A DNA stretch of 64,000 nt from contig NZ_KI392031.1 of the NCBI RefSeq assembly GCF_000158475.2, positions 1,147,774-1,211,773 of the forward strand, written 5' to 3'. Below the pieces are notes generated by a model. It saw only the letters and a program-made list of their open reading frames with translations, ran no database searches and was not told the DNA's origin. Position numbers and translations under genes: made by a program. The stretch comes from Oxalobacter paraformigenes. Lineage in GTDB: Bacteria > Pseudomonadota > Gammaproteobacteria > Burkholderiales > Burkholderiaceae_D. Within the stretch, counting starts at the first letter, position 1. Each line of letters begins with the position of its first letter. Below, one piece after another: positions 55,351 through 63,329 of this stretch.

Positions 55351-55604
55351 TGTGGACCAGACTGGCCCTGAACGACCGCAACGAGCTGTTTTACGCGCAT
55401 GCCGACCGGGACGAAGCGATATTCACTGACGAAGCCATCGACGAAGTAGCCGAAAAGCTTGTTACCCCAACCGAAACAGGTTTTCCGGGACGGGTTAAAG
55501 GCACAATGGAAGCCGGTATTTCCGATCAGCTTGTTCTTGTTTACGATTCAACGGACAGCCAGATCCGGATATTGCGCATACTGTCCACGGCATCGCTCCC
55601 ATAA
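55329..55604 (+). CDS. RelE/ParE-family toxin
   Basis: The protein has 91 residues from ATG 55329: MPKKKKLMWTRLALNDRNEL, then YAHADRDEAIFTDEAIDEV, FPGRVKGTMEAGISDQLVLV and YDSTDSQIRILRILSTASLP. The fold order is W-x-x-x-A-x-x-D, helical pair, G-R-V-K-G-T-x-E, L-V-L-V-Y, I-R-I-L-R-I-L, as in RelE/ParE proteins that cleave ribosome-bound mRNA or poison gyrase. The ending LPxx is typical. It overlaps the antitoxin by 22 bases. A small hairpin (55619-55637) follows the stop. Confidence 0.8.
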   Translation: MPKKKKLMWTRLALNDRNELFYAHADRDEAIFTDEAIDEVAEKLVTPTETGFPGRVKGTMEAGISDQLVLVYDSTDSQIRILRILSTASLP

Positions 55605-56295
55605 AAGCGGGAACCTTCCAGACACAGTGTGTGTCTGCCTCGACGTCGCGCCCCTGTTTCCGCCATGAAACCCCCGACGGAAAAACGAGGTGTCGTTAAG
55701 CCATAAAACAGGCAAGACACCTTCTGCCGATATCGCGCCCGGTTCCGGAAAACACCACACTTCCGCTTTTGCCTCCCTGCTCCGGGGATTTCTGAAATGG
55801 GGGTAAAGGCGTCATATCCCGTGCCTGCCTGAAAACAGGGTATGGAAAACCGCTTTTTGAAAAGGCGCTGAAACATTGTCGCGTCACCATTTCGACAGCG
55901 GGATGTGATGAAAGGAAAACCGGACCCGGTCGCTGAAAGCTCCTCCATCCTTTCAGGCACCCACAGGAAAACAGCCTGCGCCTGACCCATATTCCTTCAA
56001 TGACCGGTCGGGAAAAGCGCTTGACAGCCCCGGTTACCTTAATAAATGAAATGGCGTCCTGCTGCAATCAAATGCCGACCACGCCGAAACAGCGTTTCCC
56101 GGGCAATCCGATTCCAGACGATCCCGGAAAATACCGCGCCGGGTTCCGAACTTGTCATTTGCCACAAAATTAATGTAGCATAATTTTCCGCCGCAGCGCA
56201 TTCCTTTATTGAGTGCATGACCGGCGGCTTCCCGGATTATACCCGTTCGTTCAGGTTATCCATTTGGTAAACAACACATCACTTTCACATTAAAA
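55605..56295. other. Spacer with likely promoter of the glycosyltransferase gene
   Basis: No gene is evident in about 690 bases. Near its end TTGCCA (56159-56164), 16 bases and TAATTT (56181-56186) form a plausible promoter for the gene at 56296. A small palindrome CAGACAC/GTGTCTG at 55619-55637 follows the toxin gene. Confidence 0.4.
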
Positions 56296-57102
56296 ATGGA
56301 TTTCAGCCAGGAAAGCAACGTCACTATCGTACTGACGAGTTGCGGACGTTTCGATTTGTTGAAAAAGACACTGGACAGTCTCGACACATTCAATACTTAC
56401 CCTGTCCGGGAAGTCATCATTACCGAAGATTCGGGAAGCGAAAAAGTTCACGATGCCATTCCCGAACACTGGAAACCGTACTGCAAGGTATTCGTCAATT
56501 TGACCAATCTGGGGCAACTGGCCTCTATCGATCTCGCCTATCAACATGTAAAGACCGACTATATCTTCCACTGCGAAGACGACTGGGAATTTTACCGTCA
56601 CCGCTTCATAGAAGATTCCCTCAAAATCCTGGAATCGGATCCGGACGTTCTGCAGGCATGGTTGAGAAGCTATCACCACGATATACGAACCCATTCCCTC
56701 ATGAAAGACGGAAAGGAATGCCGCCATACGCTCGGAACGTATCAGCTTGCAGGCGATGTCGGATTTTTCAGGTTACGGCACAATCACAAGAACTGGCAGG
56801 GATTCAGCTTCAACCCCGGCTTGAGGCGCCTTTCGGACTACGACTTTGTCAAACCGTTTTCACAATACCGCCTTTCCGCCGAAGGCGAATCGAAAACCTC
56901 CATAAAATACGCCGCGATGGGCAAGTACGTCGTCATTCTGGAAAACAGCGCCGTCATGCACATCGGCTGGGCCGATCATGTCGTTGACGATGCGGAAAAA
57001 CGCAGAAAAAAACAAAAGCGGATAAAACGGATCGTTCTGGGCCTTGCGGGATTTTCCACCGGCATACTGATCGGTTTTTTCCTGGGATGGCTGGCGTTCT
57101 GA
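56296..57102 (+). CDS. Family 2-like glycosyltransferase with C-terminal membrane anchor
   Basis: The protein has 268 residues. The GT-A start VTIVLTSCGRFDLLKKTLDS, REVIITEDSGSEKV and the nucleotide/metal region DYIFHCEDDWEFYRHRFIED (with E-D-D as the DxD equivalent) are clear. WLRSYHHDIRT and WQGFSFNPGLRRL form the acceptor side. The last 30 residues (IVLGLAGFSTGILIGFFLGW) form a membrane helix after a basic stretch, placing the enzyme at the cytoplasmic face. It probably adds a sugar to a surface glycan, with the acceptor unknown. It stands alone. Confidence 0.85.
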   Translation: MDFSQESNVTIVLTSCGRFDLLKKTLDSLDTFNTYPVREVIITEDSGSEKVHDAIPEHWKPYCKVFVNLTNLGQLASIDLAYQHVKTDYIFHCEDDWEFYRHRFIEDSLKILESDPDVLQAWLRSYHHDIRTHSLMKDGKECRHTLGTYQLAGDVGFFRLRHNHKNWQGFSFNPGLRRLSDYDFVKPFSQYRLSAEGESKTSIKYAAMGKYVVILENSAVMHIGWADHVVDDAEKRRKKQKRIKRIVLGLAGFSTGILIGFFLGWLAF

Positions 57103-57162
57103 AAACCGGGGAACCCGTTTCTGTTCCGGGTTTCCGCGTTTTTCCTTTGAAACCTGTTTTGT

Positions 57163-58323
57163 TTATTCCCTCATGGCGGAATAAATGGCATTGCGGATAT
57201 CCACCGCGACGACTTCATCCAGCGCAGTCGTCGTCATGGTCACAACCGACAGCTTTTTCGCCGGATCGGCAAACCATCTGGAACCGTACACTCCTCCCCA
57301 AGCCAGCGTCCCCACAGTTTGCGGGGTATTTTCCGCGGCGACGGGATCGACGATAACCCCCCACCCCAGACCGAATCCGATACCGGGCCGTGCCTCGATA
57401 CCATGCAATACATTGGCCGACATCGTGCTCATCAGTGCCTTGTCCGCAAAAGGAGCGATTCCGGTACGGATGGCTTCGACCAGCCGCATCAGATCGGAAG
57501 CGGTTCCGATAAGACCGACTCCGCCTGATGGATATTCGTCCGGAAGAAAAACGCGTTCGGGTGAAAAATGGAAATACCGGTCGTCCGGAGAACTCAGGTA
57601 CTGATCGTCGGCCATCCGTGCCAGTTTTCCATTGTTCAGGTAATAGGGAGCCGCCACCCTTTCCCGATCGCTTTCATTCACATAAAACGCCGTATCGGTC
57701 ATTCCAAGCGGTTTCAAAACCAGATCGGACAGGGCTTGCGGAAAATCCTTGCCGTAAACTTTCGCAATAACCGCTCCAAGCACATCCGGCCCCAGCGAAT
57801 ACAGCCAGTTCGTGCCCGGTTCGAAACAGAGCGGGGCTGTCGCCAGCCGTTCCAGATTTTCTTCCAGCGTCATGCCGGTCATGTCGAGGCCGTCCGACAC
57901 GCCGGCCCTTGCATAAGGGCCATCCTCTTTCTGGGCCCAGCGATAGTCCAGACCCGACATATGGCATAAAAGCTGCCGGATCGTGATGGCCGGTTTTGAA
58001 CCGTCTGCCAGTTCCGGCGTGAAATAAGGGAGCCATTTCGAAACGGGATCGTCAAAATCCAGTTTTCCCTGCTGGATCAGTGCGGCAACGGCCAGACTGG
58101 TAAACGCCTTGCTGATCGAAGCCAGACGAAACAGCGTGTTCTCCCGCATCGGCCTGTTCGCCTCGATATCAGCCAGGCCGGCCGCTTTTTTATAAACCGG
58201 TTTTCCGTCATGCAAAACCAGAACGACGACTCCGCCAGTCATTTTTCGGGCGAGATTCCTGTCGATGGCCTCATCAACAGCAGTTTCCAATTTTTCAGGC
58301 TGGCAAACAAAAGCATTTTCCAT
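57163..58323 (-). CDS. Class C beta-lactamase-like serine hydrolase
   Basis: The protein has 386 residues from ATG 58323, chosen for the GGGAGAAG site; an upstream GTG-type extension to 58407 is unlikely. The S-x-x-K motif is SISK (69-72) in LFRLASISKAFTSLA, followed by QLLCHMSGLDYRW and the Tyr motif NWLYSLGPDVLG. The C-terminal GGVYGSRWFADP is near the K-T-G position. There is no signal peptide from this start, so it may be cytoplasmic, unlike true AmpC. Esterase or peptidase activity is more likely than drug hydrolysis. Confidence 0.88.
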   Translation of the reverse strand: MENAFVCQPEKLETAVDEAIDRNLARKMTGGVVVLVLHDGKPVYKKAAGLADIEANRPMRENTLFRLASISKAFTSLAVAALIQQGKLDFDDPVSKWLPYFTPELADGSKPAITIRQLLCHMSGLDYRWAQKEDGPYARAGVSDGLDMTGMTLEENLERLATAPLCFEPGTNWLYSLGPDVLGAVIAKVYGKDFPQALSDLVLKPLGMTDTAFYVNESDRERVAAPYYLNNGKLARMADDQYLSSPDDRYFHFSPERVFLPDEYPSGGVGLIGTASDLMRLVEAIRTGIAPFADKALMSTMSANVLHGIEARPGIGFGLGWGVIVDPVAAENTPQTVGTLAWGGVYGSRWFADPAKKLSVVTMTTTALDEVVAVDIRNAIYSAMRE

Positions 58324-58565
58324 CTTCTTCTCCCAATTCGTTCCGAACATGTCCCAAACGATTATAAACTGACGCAAGTAAAACCTTCTACAGGAAATCG
58401 CACACATTGCAACCCTGTATTCCTGTCTTTACGGCACCGACAAGAATTGTCCGTCCGTTTTGTCACGAAAAAACCCGGCTATTGTAAAATTGGCTTTCAT
58501 TCAGCAAAAAAATAACGTTATACTGGCAAATCGTCCGGTTTGATATCCCAGGAAGGTTAAATGTC

Positions 58566-58814
58566 ATGATTCACAGATTCAAGGAAAACACCGTGTATGG
58601 CGGCGAAACGCTTTTCGGCGGCTGCGGCTGTCTGGAAAGAAACAAGATTGTAATTCTGAAGAGAACCAAGGGCTGGCTTGTCTACAAACAGCAGTTCCAC
58701 AACAAAATCCTCAAAACCAGAAGACAGTACGCATCGGGTTGGGGCGACTGTCTGGTCACCTCTTTCGACGAGTTCCACGCCTATTGCATGGAACCGGCTG
58801 TCGAACCGTTCTGA
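58566..58814 (+). CDS. Small hypothetical protein
   Basis: The protein has 82 residues: MIHRFKENTVYGGETLFGGC, GCLERNKIVILKRTKGWLVY, then RRQYASGWGDCLVTSFDEFH. It is basic with four cysteines. AGGAAGG precedes the start, and a perfect terminator follows within 17 bases of the stop, so it is very probably a real single-gene unit. No family is recognised. Confidence 0.7.
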   Translation: MIHRFKENTVYGGETLFGGCGCLERNKIVILKRTKGWLVYKQQFHNKILKTRRQYASGWGDCLVTSFDEFHAYCMEPAVEPF

Positions 58815-58830
58815 AATCGGGAAACACCTG

Positions 58831-58859
58831 AAAACCGCCGCTTGCAACGGCGGTTTTTT
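58831..58859. terminator. Strong bidirectional intrinsic terminator
   Basis: AAAACCGCCG (58831-58840) pairs with CGGCGGTTTT (58848-58857) over a 7-base loop, with further T. It sits between two convergent genes (stops at 58814 and 58865) and can serve both. Confidence 0.9.
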
Positions 58860-58864
58860 CACGC

Positions 58865-59878
58865 TCAGGGTGTATAAACAACCGGTTTTTTCGGCAGGCA
58901 ATTCCGGATGTTTTCACTTGCCAGTCGGGAAGCCGTTTTCGGCGACAGCTTTTTCAAAAGACGATTGTACTTGGTCATTTCATCCGGATACGTCGCCCAG
59001 TGCCCGACCTTGTCCGAACCGATCATGAAGCGGTCAGGGTACTTTTCGATCAGGGCGGCCCACTTCGCCAGAGACGCTTCCGACACGGCGATGTGTTCGT
59101 CATAGACCAGCCAGGACAAATCGAAAGACAAATTCGGACAGGCTGCCAATAAACGATCCGCCTCTTCCGTCAGGGCCGGGACATCAATCCGTCTGGAAAT
59201 GCCAACGTGAGCCCAGATAAACCTTGTTCGGGGATTGGCCTTCAGGGCGCGTTCCATTTCACCCGCATAAATCGGTTCGCGTTTGCTGGCCGAGGATATA
59301 TTGTGATGGATCAGCACAGGCAACTGATATTTCGCCGCCAGCCGGTACACCTTCATCAGAGCCGGATGATCCGCCCGGGGCGGTTCGCCATAAGTGAAGG
59401 CAGTCAGGTCGTCATGCCGGGACATCAGTTCGCCGATACCCTGCCAGAATCCCGGGTAGAGACGAATCAGCGTTTCGATGTACTCCGCCGCATTCAGGTC
59501 AAGCGGATTGATGCCGCTGATAAACGGGTGAAAACGCTGCCGTACGGCTTCCGGCTGTTTTTCAAGATGTTCGGCAAGAATGAAATCCGTCGCTGAAAAA
59601 TAATAGGCCCGCGCATCGGTATCCAGATAATAGTCGGGGCGCACCGGATCGGCCGCACTCCACATTTTGACGATCGGCATCCCGAAAACGACAGCCTCTT
59701 TTACCCCTGCCGCATCCATTTTCCTGACCAGTTCGTCAATACCGTCCGTACGTTGCGTGAAGTCGAGATAATGCAAATGGCTGTCCCAGGCAGGATACAG
59801 CATGCCTGCTCCCGCCTGTATCTGAACACCCAGCGACAAGACAAGAATGCCGGCACATCTCCAGAACCACTTGAACAT
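58865..59878 (-). CDS. Exported metal-dependent amidohydrolase (Amidohydro_2-like)
   Basis: The protein has 337 residues. A signal peptide (1-24, ending QIQAGAG) directs it out of the cytoplasm. The TIM-barrel metal site starts with WDSHLHYLDF (His34, His36), continues with LPVLIHHNIS and FIWAHVGISRR, and ends with MIGSDKVGHW (Asp). This is the Amidohydro_2 pattern of decarboxylases and lactonases. The substrate is unknown. AGGAGGGGACAAA precedes ATG 59878. Confidence 0.88.
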   Translation of the reverse strand: MFKWFWRCAGILVLSLGVQIQAGAGMLYPAWDSHLHYLDFTQRTDGIDELVRKMDAAGVKEAVVFGMPIVKMWSAADPVRPDYYLDTDARAYYFSATDFILAEHLEKQPEAVRQRFHPFISGINPLDLNAAEYIETLIRLYPGFWQGIGELMSRHDDLTAFTYGEPPRADHPALMKVYRLAAKYQLPVLIHHNISSASKREPIYAGEMERALKANPRTRFIWAHVGISRRIDVPALTEEADRLLAACPNLSFDLSWLVYDEHIAVSEASLAKWAALIEKYPDRFMIGSDKVGHWATYPDEMTKYNRLLKKLSPKTASRLASENIRNCLPKKPVVYTP

Positions 59879-59919
59879 TTTGTCCCCTCCTTATAAACAT
59901 CCGTTGAAGCGCCCGTGTT

Positions 59920-60931
59920 TCACCCCGTTTTTTTCAGGGCCAACCCACTGGAACAGACACTATAACCGGATTCATCAATAAGAAACCCCGAAACGATATA
60001 TTTTTCCGAAATAGGTGCCAGCCTGTTCCGGAAACTTCCCGGCGCTTCACAGAACCGACCGGTTGAAACGATATCGCCCACCCTGCACTTTTCGCTGGCG
60101 ATACCCGTCAGACGGCTGGAAGCAGGATAGCCTGTCGGGGATCGGGAACAGGGCCATAACGCCTGCCCCAAACGCTAACGAACCCTTCGGCCTGGCTCCA
60201 AACGGAAAAACACCGCTTGCGAAGGGAACGACCGTCAACCGCCTTTTCATCGAACGGATCGGCAACGCCTGCCTCCCATGCCGAATCGGAGTCGGGAGCA
60301 AGAGCGAAAATGGTGCCGTCTCCGGCATTGGCGATTCCGCCATCCATGCCGGACGCTTTCATTCTGGCAACGCCCCTGCCAACGGCATACGCCTTGATGA
60401 ACGAACCGGTAACGACTTCCTCTCCTTTACCGATTCTGAGCTTATTTTCGTTTATTTCGATGCCATTTTAATCGACAAAACCCTTAACGTCAGCTATTTC
60501 CTGTTTTGAAGAAACCCTTTCAACCGTATCCGTGCAAAATCCCCGGAGCCGAAGCAGCGGCGTGACGGTTATGTCGCAAGCGCCGTGGAAAAAGGCGGAA
60601 ACGAACACGCTTTTTTCAGAATCATCGCCATTGCGTCGTCAACTTCGACGAAATGGCCCGTATTTTTATTGATCCGGTCGATATAAGAGTTTTCGCTGCA
60701 AGAATGGTAGAGGCGATCGTCCCTTTCCATACCGGCAAAAAGGGCGTCGAGAACGGCATCGCCACAGGACGCCGGAATCTTAATGCGGACAGGGGCATGA
60801 AAAAAATCGGGTCCGGACTTTGTACAACAGCTCGTTCCTCGCAAAAGAACACCTGGAACCGGAAGTCCACTCCCGTTCTTTTCAAGCACTGTTTTTTCCC
60901 TGCCGTTCCGTTTCTTGTCTTCTTTCGGCAA
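59920..60931 (-). pseudogene. FAD:protein FMN transferase (ApbE-like), broken by frameshifts
   Basis: The N-terminal part (60569-60860) reads RIKIPASCGDAVLDALFAG, RLYHSCSENSYIDRINKNTG and HFVEVDDAMAMILKKA, matching the ApbE start (…R-I-x-x-x-S-x-Y-x-x-x-S-E-x-S-x-I-N…). The C-terminal part (59920-60465) reads EEVVTGSFIKAYAVGRGVAR and MDGGIANAGDGTIFAL, and in another frame PTGYPASSRLTG. It then runs to IDESGYSVCSSGL, matching the ApbE G-G-I-A-K-G-Y-A, N-x-G-G-D and T-G-Y-P-A motifs. The frame changes near 60150, and the part between 60465 and 60569 is missing or scrambled. The gene is dead. ApbE covalently attaches FMN to partner proteins. Confidence 0.75.
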
Positions 60932-61094
60932 TTTCCGGTTTTTTCCCGGGCCTGATTCCTGTCCATCTTGTCAGGGTGAGCGGCTCATCCCTGCGCAAGC
61001 GGACTCATCCCGAAAACCGCGAGCGAAAACGCCATGAAAGACACTCTGACTTTTCTGGCAATACCCGTCATATTCCGGTATCGCATTCAACCTG

Positions 61095-61649
61095 TCATAT
61101 CCAGTATTTCGGATAATGCCGGTTCTTGTTGGAGGAAAAATTGTTCACGATCACCGCTACCAGCAACATAATCAGCACGCCGATCAGAACCGGGGAAAAT
61201 GCATACATCAGTCCCAGTTCGTGTACAGAAGCCCCGCCGATCACGGCAATCAGCGCCGTCGCGCCTCCCGGAGGATGGGTTGTATTCGTTATCATCATCG
61301 CGGCGATCGCCGTCGATACCGCCAGCGCGGACGCCAGAGCAGGATGATCGGGAAAAAGAGTATACGCAATCACCCCCACCAGTGCGGAAATGACGTGACC
61401 GCCGACCAGATTTCTTGGCTGCGACAGTTCCCCCATCGGCACGCCATAGATCAGAACGGCAGACGCCCCGAAAGACCCGATCAGAAAGAGATTCGCATCT
61501 CCCTGAATCCCCATGTAACGGTTCAGCCACCAGACTGCGTAAATTCCGGCAAAGCCACCTGTCCATGCCCAGAAAATTTCCGACAGCGGTTTCCTTGCCA
61601 GCGTTCTGGGACCGCCTTTCATCTTTTCAAAATACGCTTTCAGCTTCAC
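61095..61649 (-). CDS. HPP-family membrane protein
   Basis: The protein has 184 residues from GTG 61649, chosen because GGAAGG lies 9 bases before it; another GTG at 61670 adds 7 residues. Four helices are present: about 20-38, 45-70, 82-112 and 130-152. The family signature is THPPGGATALIAVIGG, with GSFGASAVLIYGVPMGELSQ and RNLVGGHVISALVG before it. HPP proteins are proposed nitrite or small-anion transporters. It is divergent from an Rrf2 regulator, with 128 bases between, and a nitrosative-stress link is plausible. Confidence 0.88.
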   Translation of the reverse strand: MKLKAYFEKMKGGPRTLARKPLSEIFWAWTGGFAGIYAVWWLNRYMGIQGDANLFLIGSFGASAVLIYGVPMGELSQPRNLVGGHVISALVGVIAYTLFPDHPALASALAVSTAIAAMMITNTTHPPGGATALIAVIGGASVHELGLMYAFSPVLIGVLIMLLVAVIVNNFSSNKNRHYPKYWI

Positions 61650-61777
61650 TTTACAAAACCTTCCCTTCACTTTCCATCCATTCCGGACAATTCAAACGTG
61701 TAAAATCGTCATACCGGCCGCTGGCATCCGCCGGGCCCGTTTCCCTTTTTCGCCGATCGACCTCCGACAAATACGCG

Positions 61778-62248
61778 ATGAAACTTTCAACCCATACCCG
61801 ATACGCCATCCGCATCATTTTCGAGCTTCATCTGGCAAACTCCCCCGTGTCGATCGCCGCCCTGTCCGAACAGACCAACATCAGCCAGAAAGTCGTTGAA
61901 AACGTGCATGCCATTCTCAAACAAAACCGGATAACGGAAGCGATCATCGGCGCCCGGGGCGGCATCCGGCTTTGCAAGCCGCTTTCCGAAATCAGCCTGG
62001 GCGACATGATCGACCTGTTCGACGAAGGCGTCCGGTTCGTTGTCTGTTTCGGTAACAAATCCAACGATTGCCCCCGCCAGCGCGTCTGCGAAACCCGCTC
62101 TGTCTGGAAAACCATCTCCGGCAAAATCCGGCAGGAACTTGGCAAGGTTTCGCTGGAATCCATCCTGGACCAGTACCGCCGGGAAGCGGAAAACGAAAAA
62201 ACCGTCGTCATCCGGTGTCCAAGTCGCAAGGGCGACCTGCGCTTTTAG
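61778..62248 (+). CDS. Rrf2-family transcriptional regulator with Fe-S cysteines
   Basis: The protein has 156 residues from ATG 61778. The winged helix reads LSTHTRYAIRIIFELHLANS, SIAALSEQTNISQKVVENVH and EAIIGARGGIRLCKPLSEIS. It is followed by the cysteine cluster VVCFGNKSNDCPRQRVC with 8- and 6-residue steps, as in IscR and NsrR, which bind [2Fe-2S] or [4Fe-4S] clusters. Upstream open sequence in frame from 61415 is not part of the gene. It is divergent from the HPP gene and may sense NO or iron-sulfur status. Confidence 0.9.
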   Translation: MKLSTHTRYAIRIIFELHLANSPVSIAALSEQTNISQKVVENVHAILKQNRITEAIIGARGGIRLCKPLSEISLGDMIDLFDEGVRFVVCFGNKSNDCPRQRVCETRSVWKTISGKIRQELGKVSLESILDQYRREAENEKTVVIRCPSRKGDLRF

Positions 62249-62269
62249 CTCCTTTTCGGGACCGATATA

Positions 62270-62573
62270 TTATCCTTTCCCCGCCGTCATTGCAGGATAG
62301 TCGTTATATCCTTTTTCCCCGCCCCCGTAAAAAGTGCTGCGGTCCGGCTCGTTCAGGGCAGCGTTATCCCGGATACGTTCAACCAGATCGGGATTGGCGA
62401 TATATATAATCCCTGCCGAACGCCACAGCGTCGCACCAGCCTTTTTCAAGCGCCACTTCCGCCGATTCGGGCTCATCAAGCATCCAGTCGGCATGATTTC
62501 CGCTGCAATGGGTCCTGAACTGAAATTCGTCTATCTGGACAAGAGTGACATCACTGGAATGACCGGTACTCAT
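62270..62573 (-). pseudogene. C-terminal remnant of an Old-Yellow-Enzyme-type alkene reductase (NemA-like)
   Basis: One minus frame contains ALEKGWCDAVAFGRDYI, and the next frame continues with YIANPDLVERIRDNAALNEP, DRSTFYGGGEKGYNDYP. These are the last roughly 50 residues of NemA-type enzymes (…DAVAFGR-x-x-I-A-N-P-D-L-x-x-R-I…FYGGG-x-x-GY-D-YP). A frameshift near 62400 separates them, and the rest of the roughly 360-residue enzyme is absent. Confidence 0.75.
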
Positions 62574-63329
62574 TTTCGCCTCCGTTCATTTATCGCCAAA
62601 AAACCGCTGACTCAACCTTACCAAGGTTCAGGAAACGAAAAAACCCCTTTGCAAAGGGGTCTTTCCGCGGGCGTCGTATCCGTGTAGCGAAAAATTTTCC
62701 TTTGAAAATCAGAAAAATAAAGAAGCGTTCTGGCGGCAACGCCTTACCTTCCGGGACATTCCCCAAACCTGTCCGGCTTTTTTACCGTTCCGGGAACTTT
62801 TCCCCGGTTTTTGTGGAAAAGCCTGTGAAAAAACGGACAAATCCATTACGAATCACGAACCTGGCTTCCCTGCCTTTCAAACAGGCAAAATGAAAGAAAG
62901 CGGCCATACAGGTATTCCCCGTTTTCCGGAAAAAGTTTCCTGTTTTTGCTTTTCTCTGCAAAAACGCAGTCTGGCAGTACCCTGCCACAGGCCGTTCCTC
63001 TCGGGAACAGGACATGATTACCGCTTACCTGTCTGCCCCGGATTTCATTGTTTCGCCCCGTTGGGCCATACCGCTATTCCATTCCGATATGGCCGCCTGT
63101 TTTTCCCTTTATCGGCCACATGAAGCCCTGACGGGTCATTCAGCTAATCCCGCAATCCACTGAAAATATTTCCACTCTCCCGGCATCGAAAGGGAATGGC
63201 ATTCACTTCCAGCCTTTTTGCCGGCTTTTTCCACAAAAAACCTGTTCTCCCAAAGGGATTCTCCATCAGGCTATCCGTTTCTCCCGGAACCGGAAGCGTG
63301 CGGAAAATAATATGTTTCATCAAAAAGCG
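62574..63329. other. Spacer without recognised gene
   Basis: Besides the terminator-like hairpin at 62642 there is no supported gene. Frames on both strands are short and Phe/Arg-rich. The inverted repeat AACCTT-ACC-AAGGTT lies at 62614-62628. Confidence 0.4.
62642..62660 (-). terminator. Intrinsic terminator read on the minus strand
   Basis: ACCCCTTT pairs with AAAGGGGT over a two-base step, with seven T following on the minus strand. It lies upstream of the NemA remnant and about 680 bases beyond the MOSC gene stop, so it may have ended a lost gene. Confidence 0.7.

Noticed and set aside
60015-60509. Plus-strand frame of 164 codons
   Set aside because: Antisense to the ApbE remnant, which explains the residue patterns on the minus strand.
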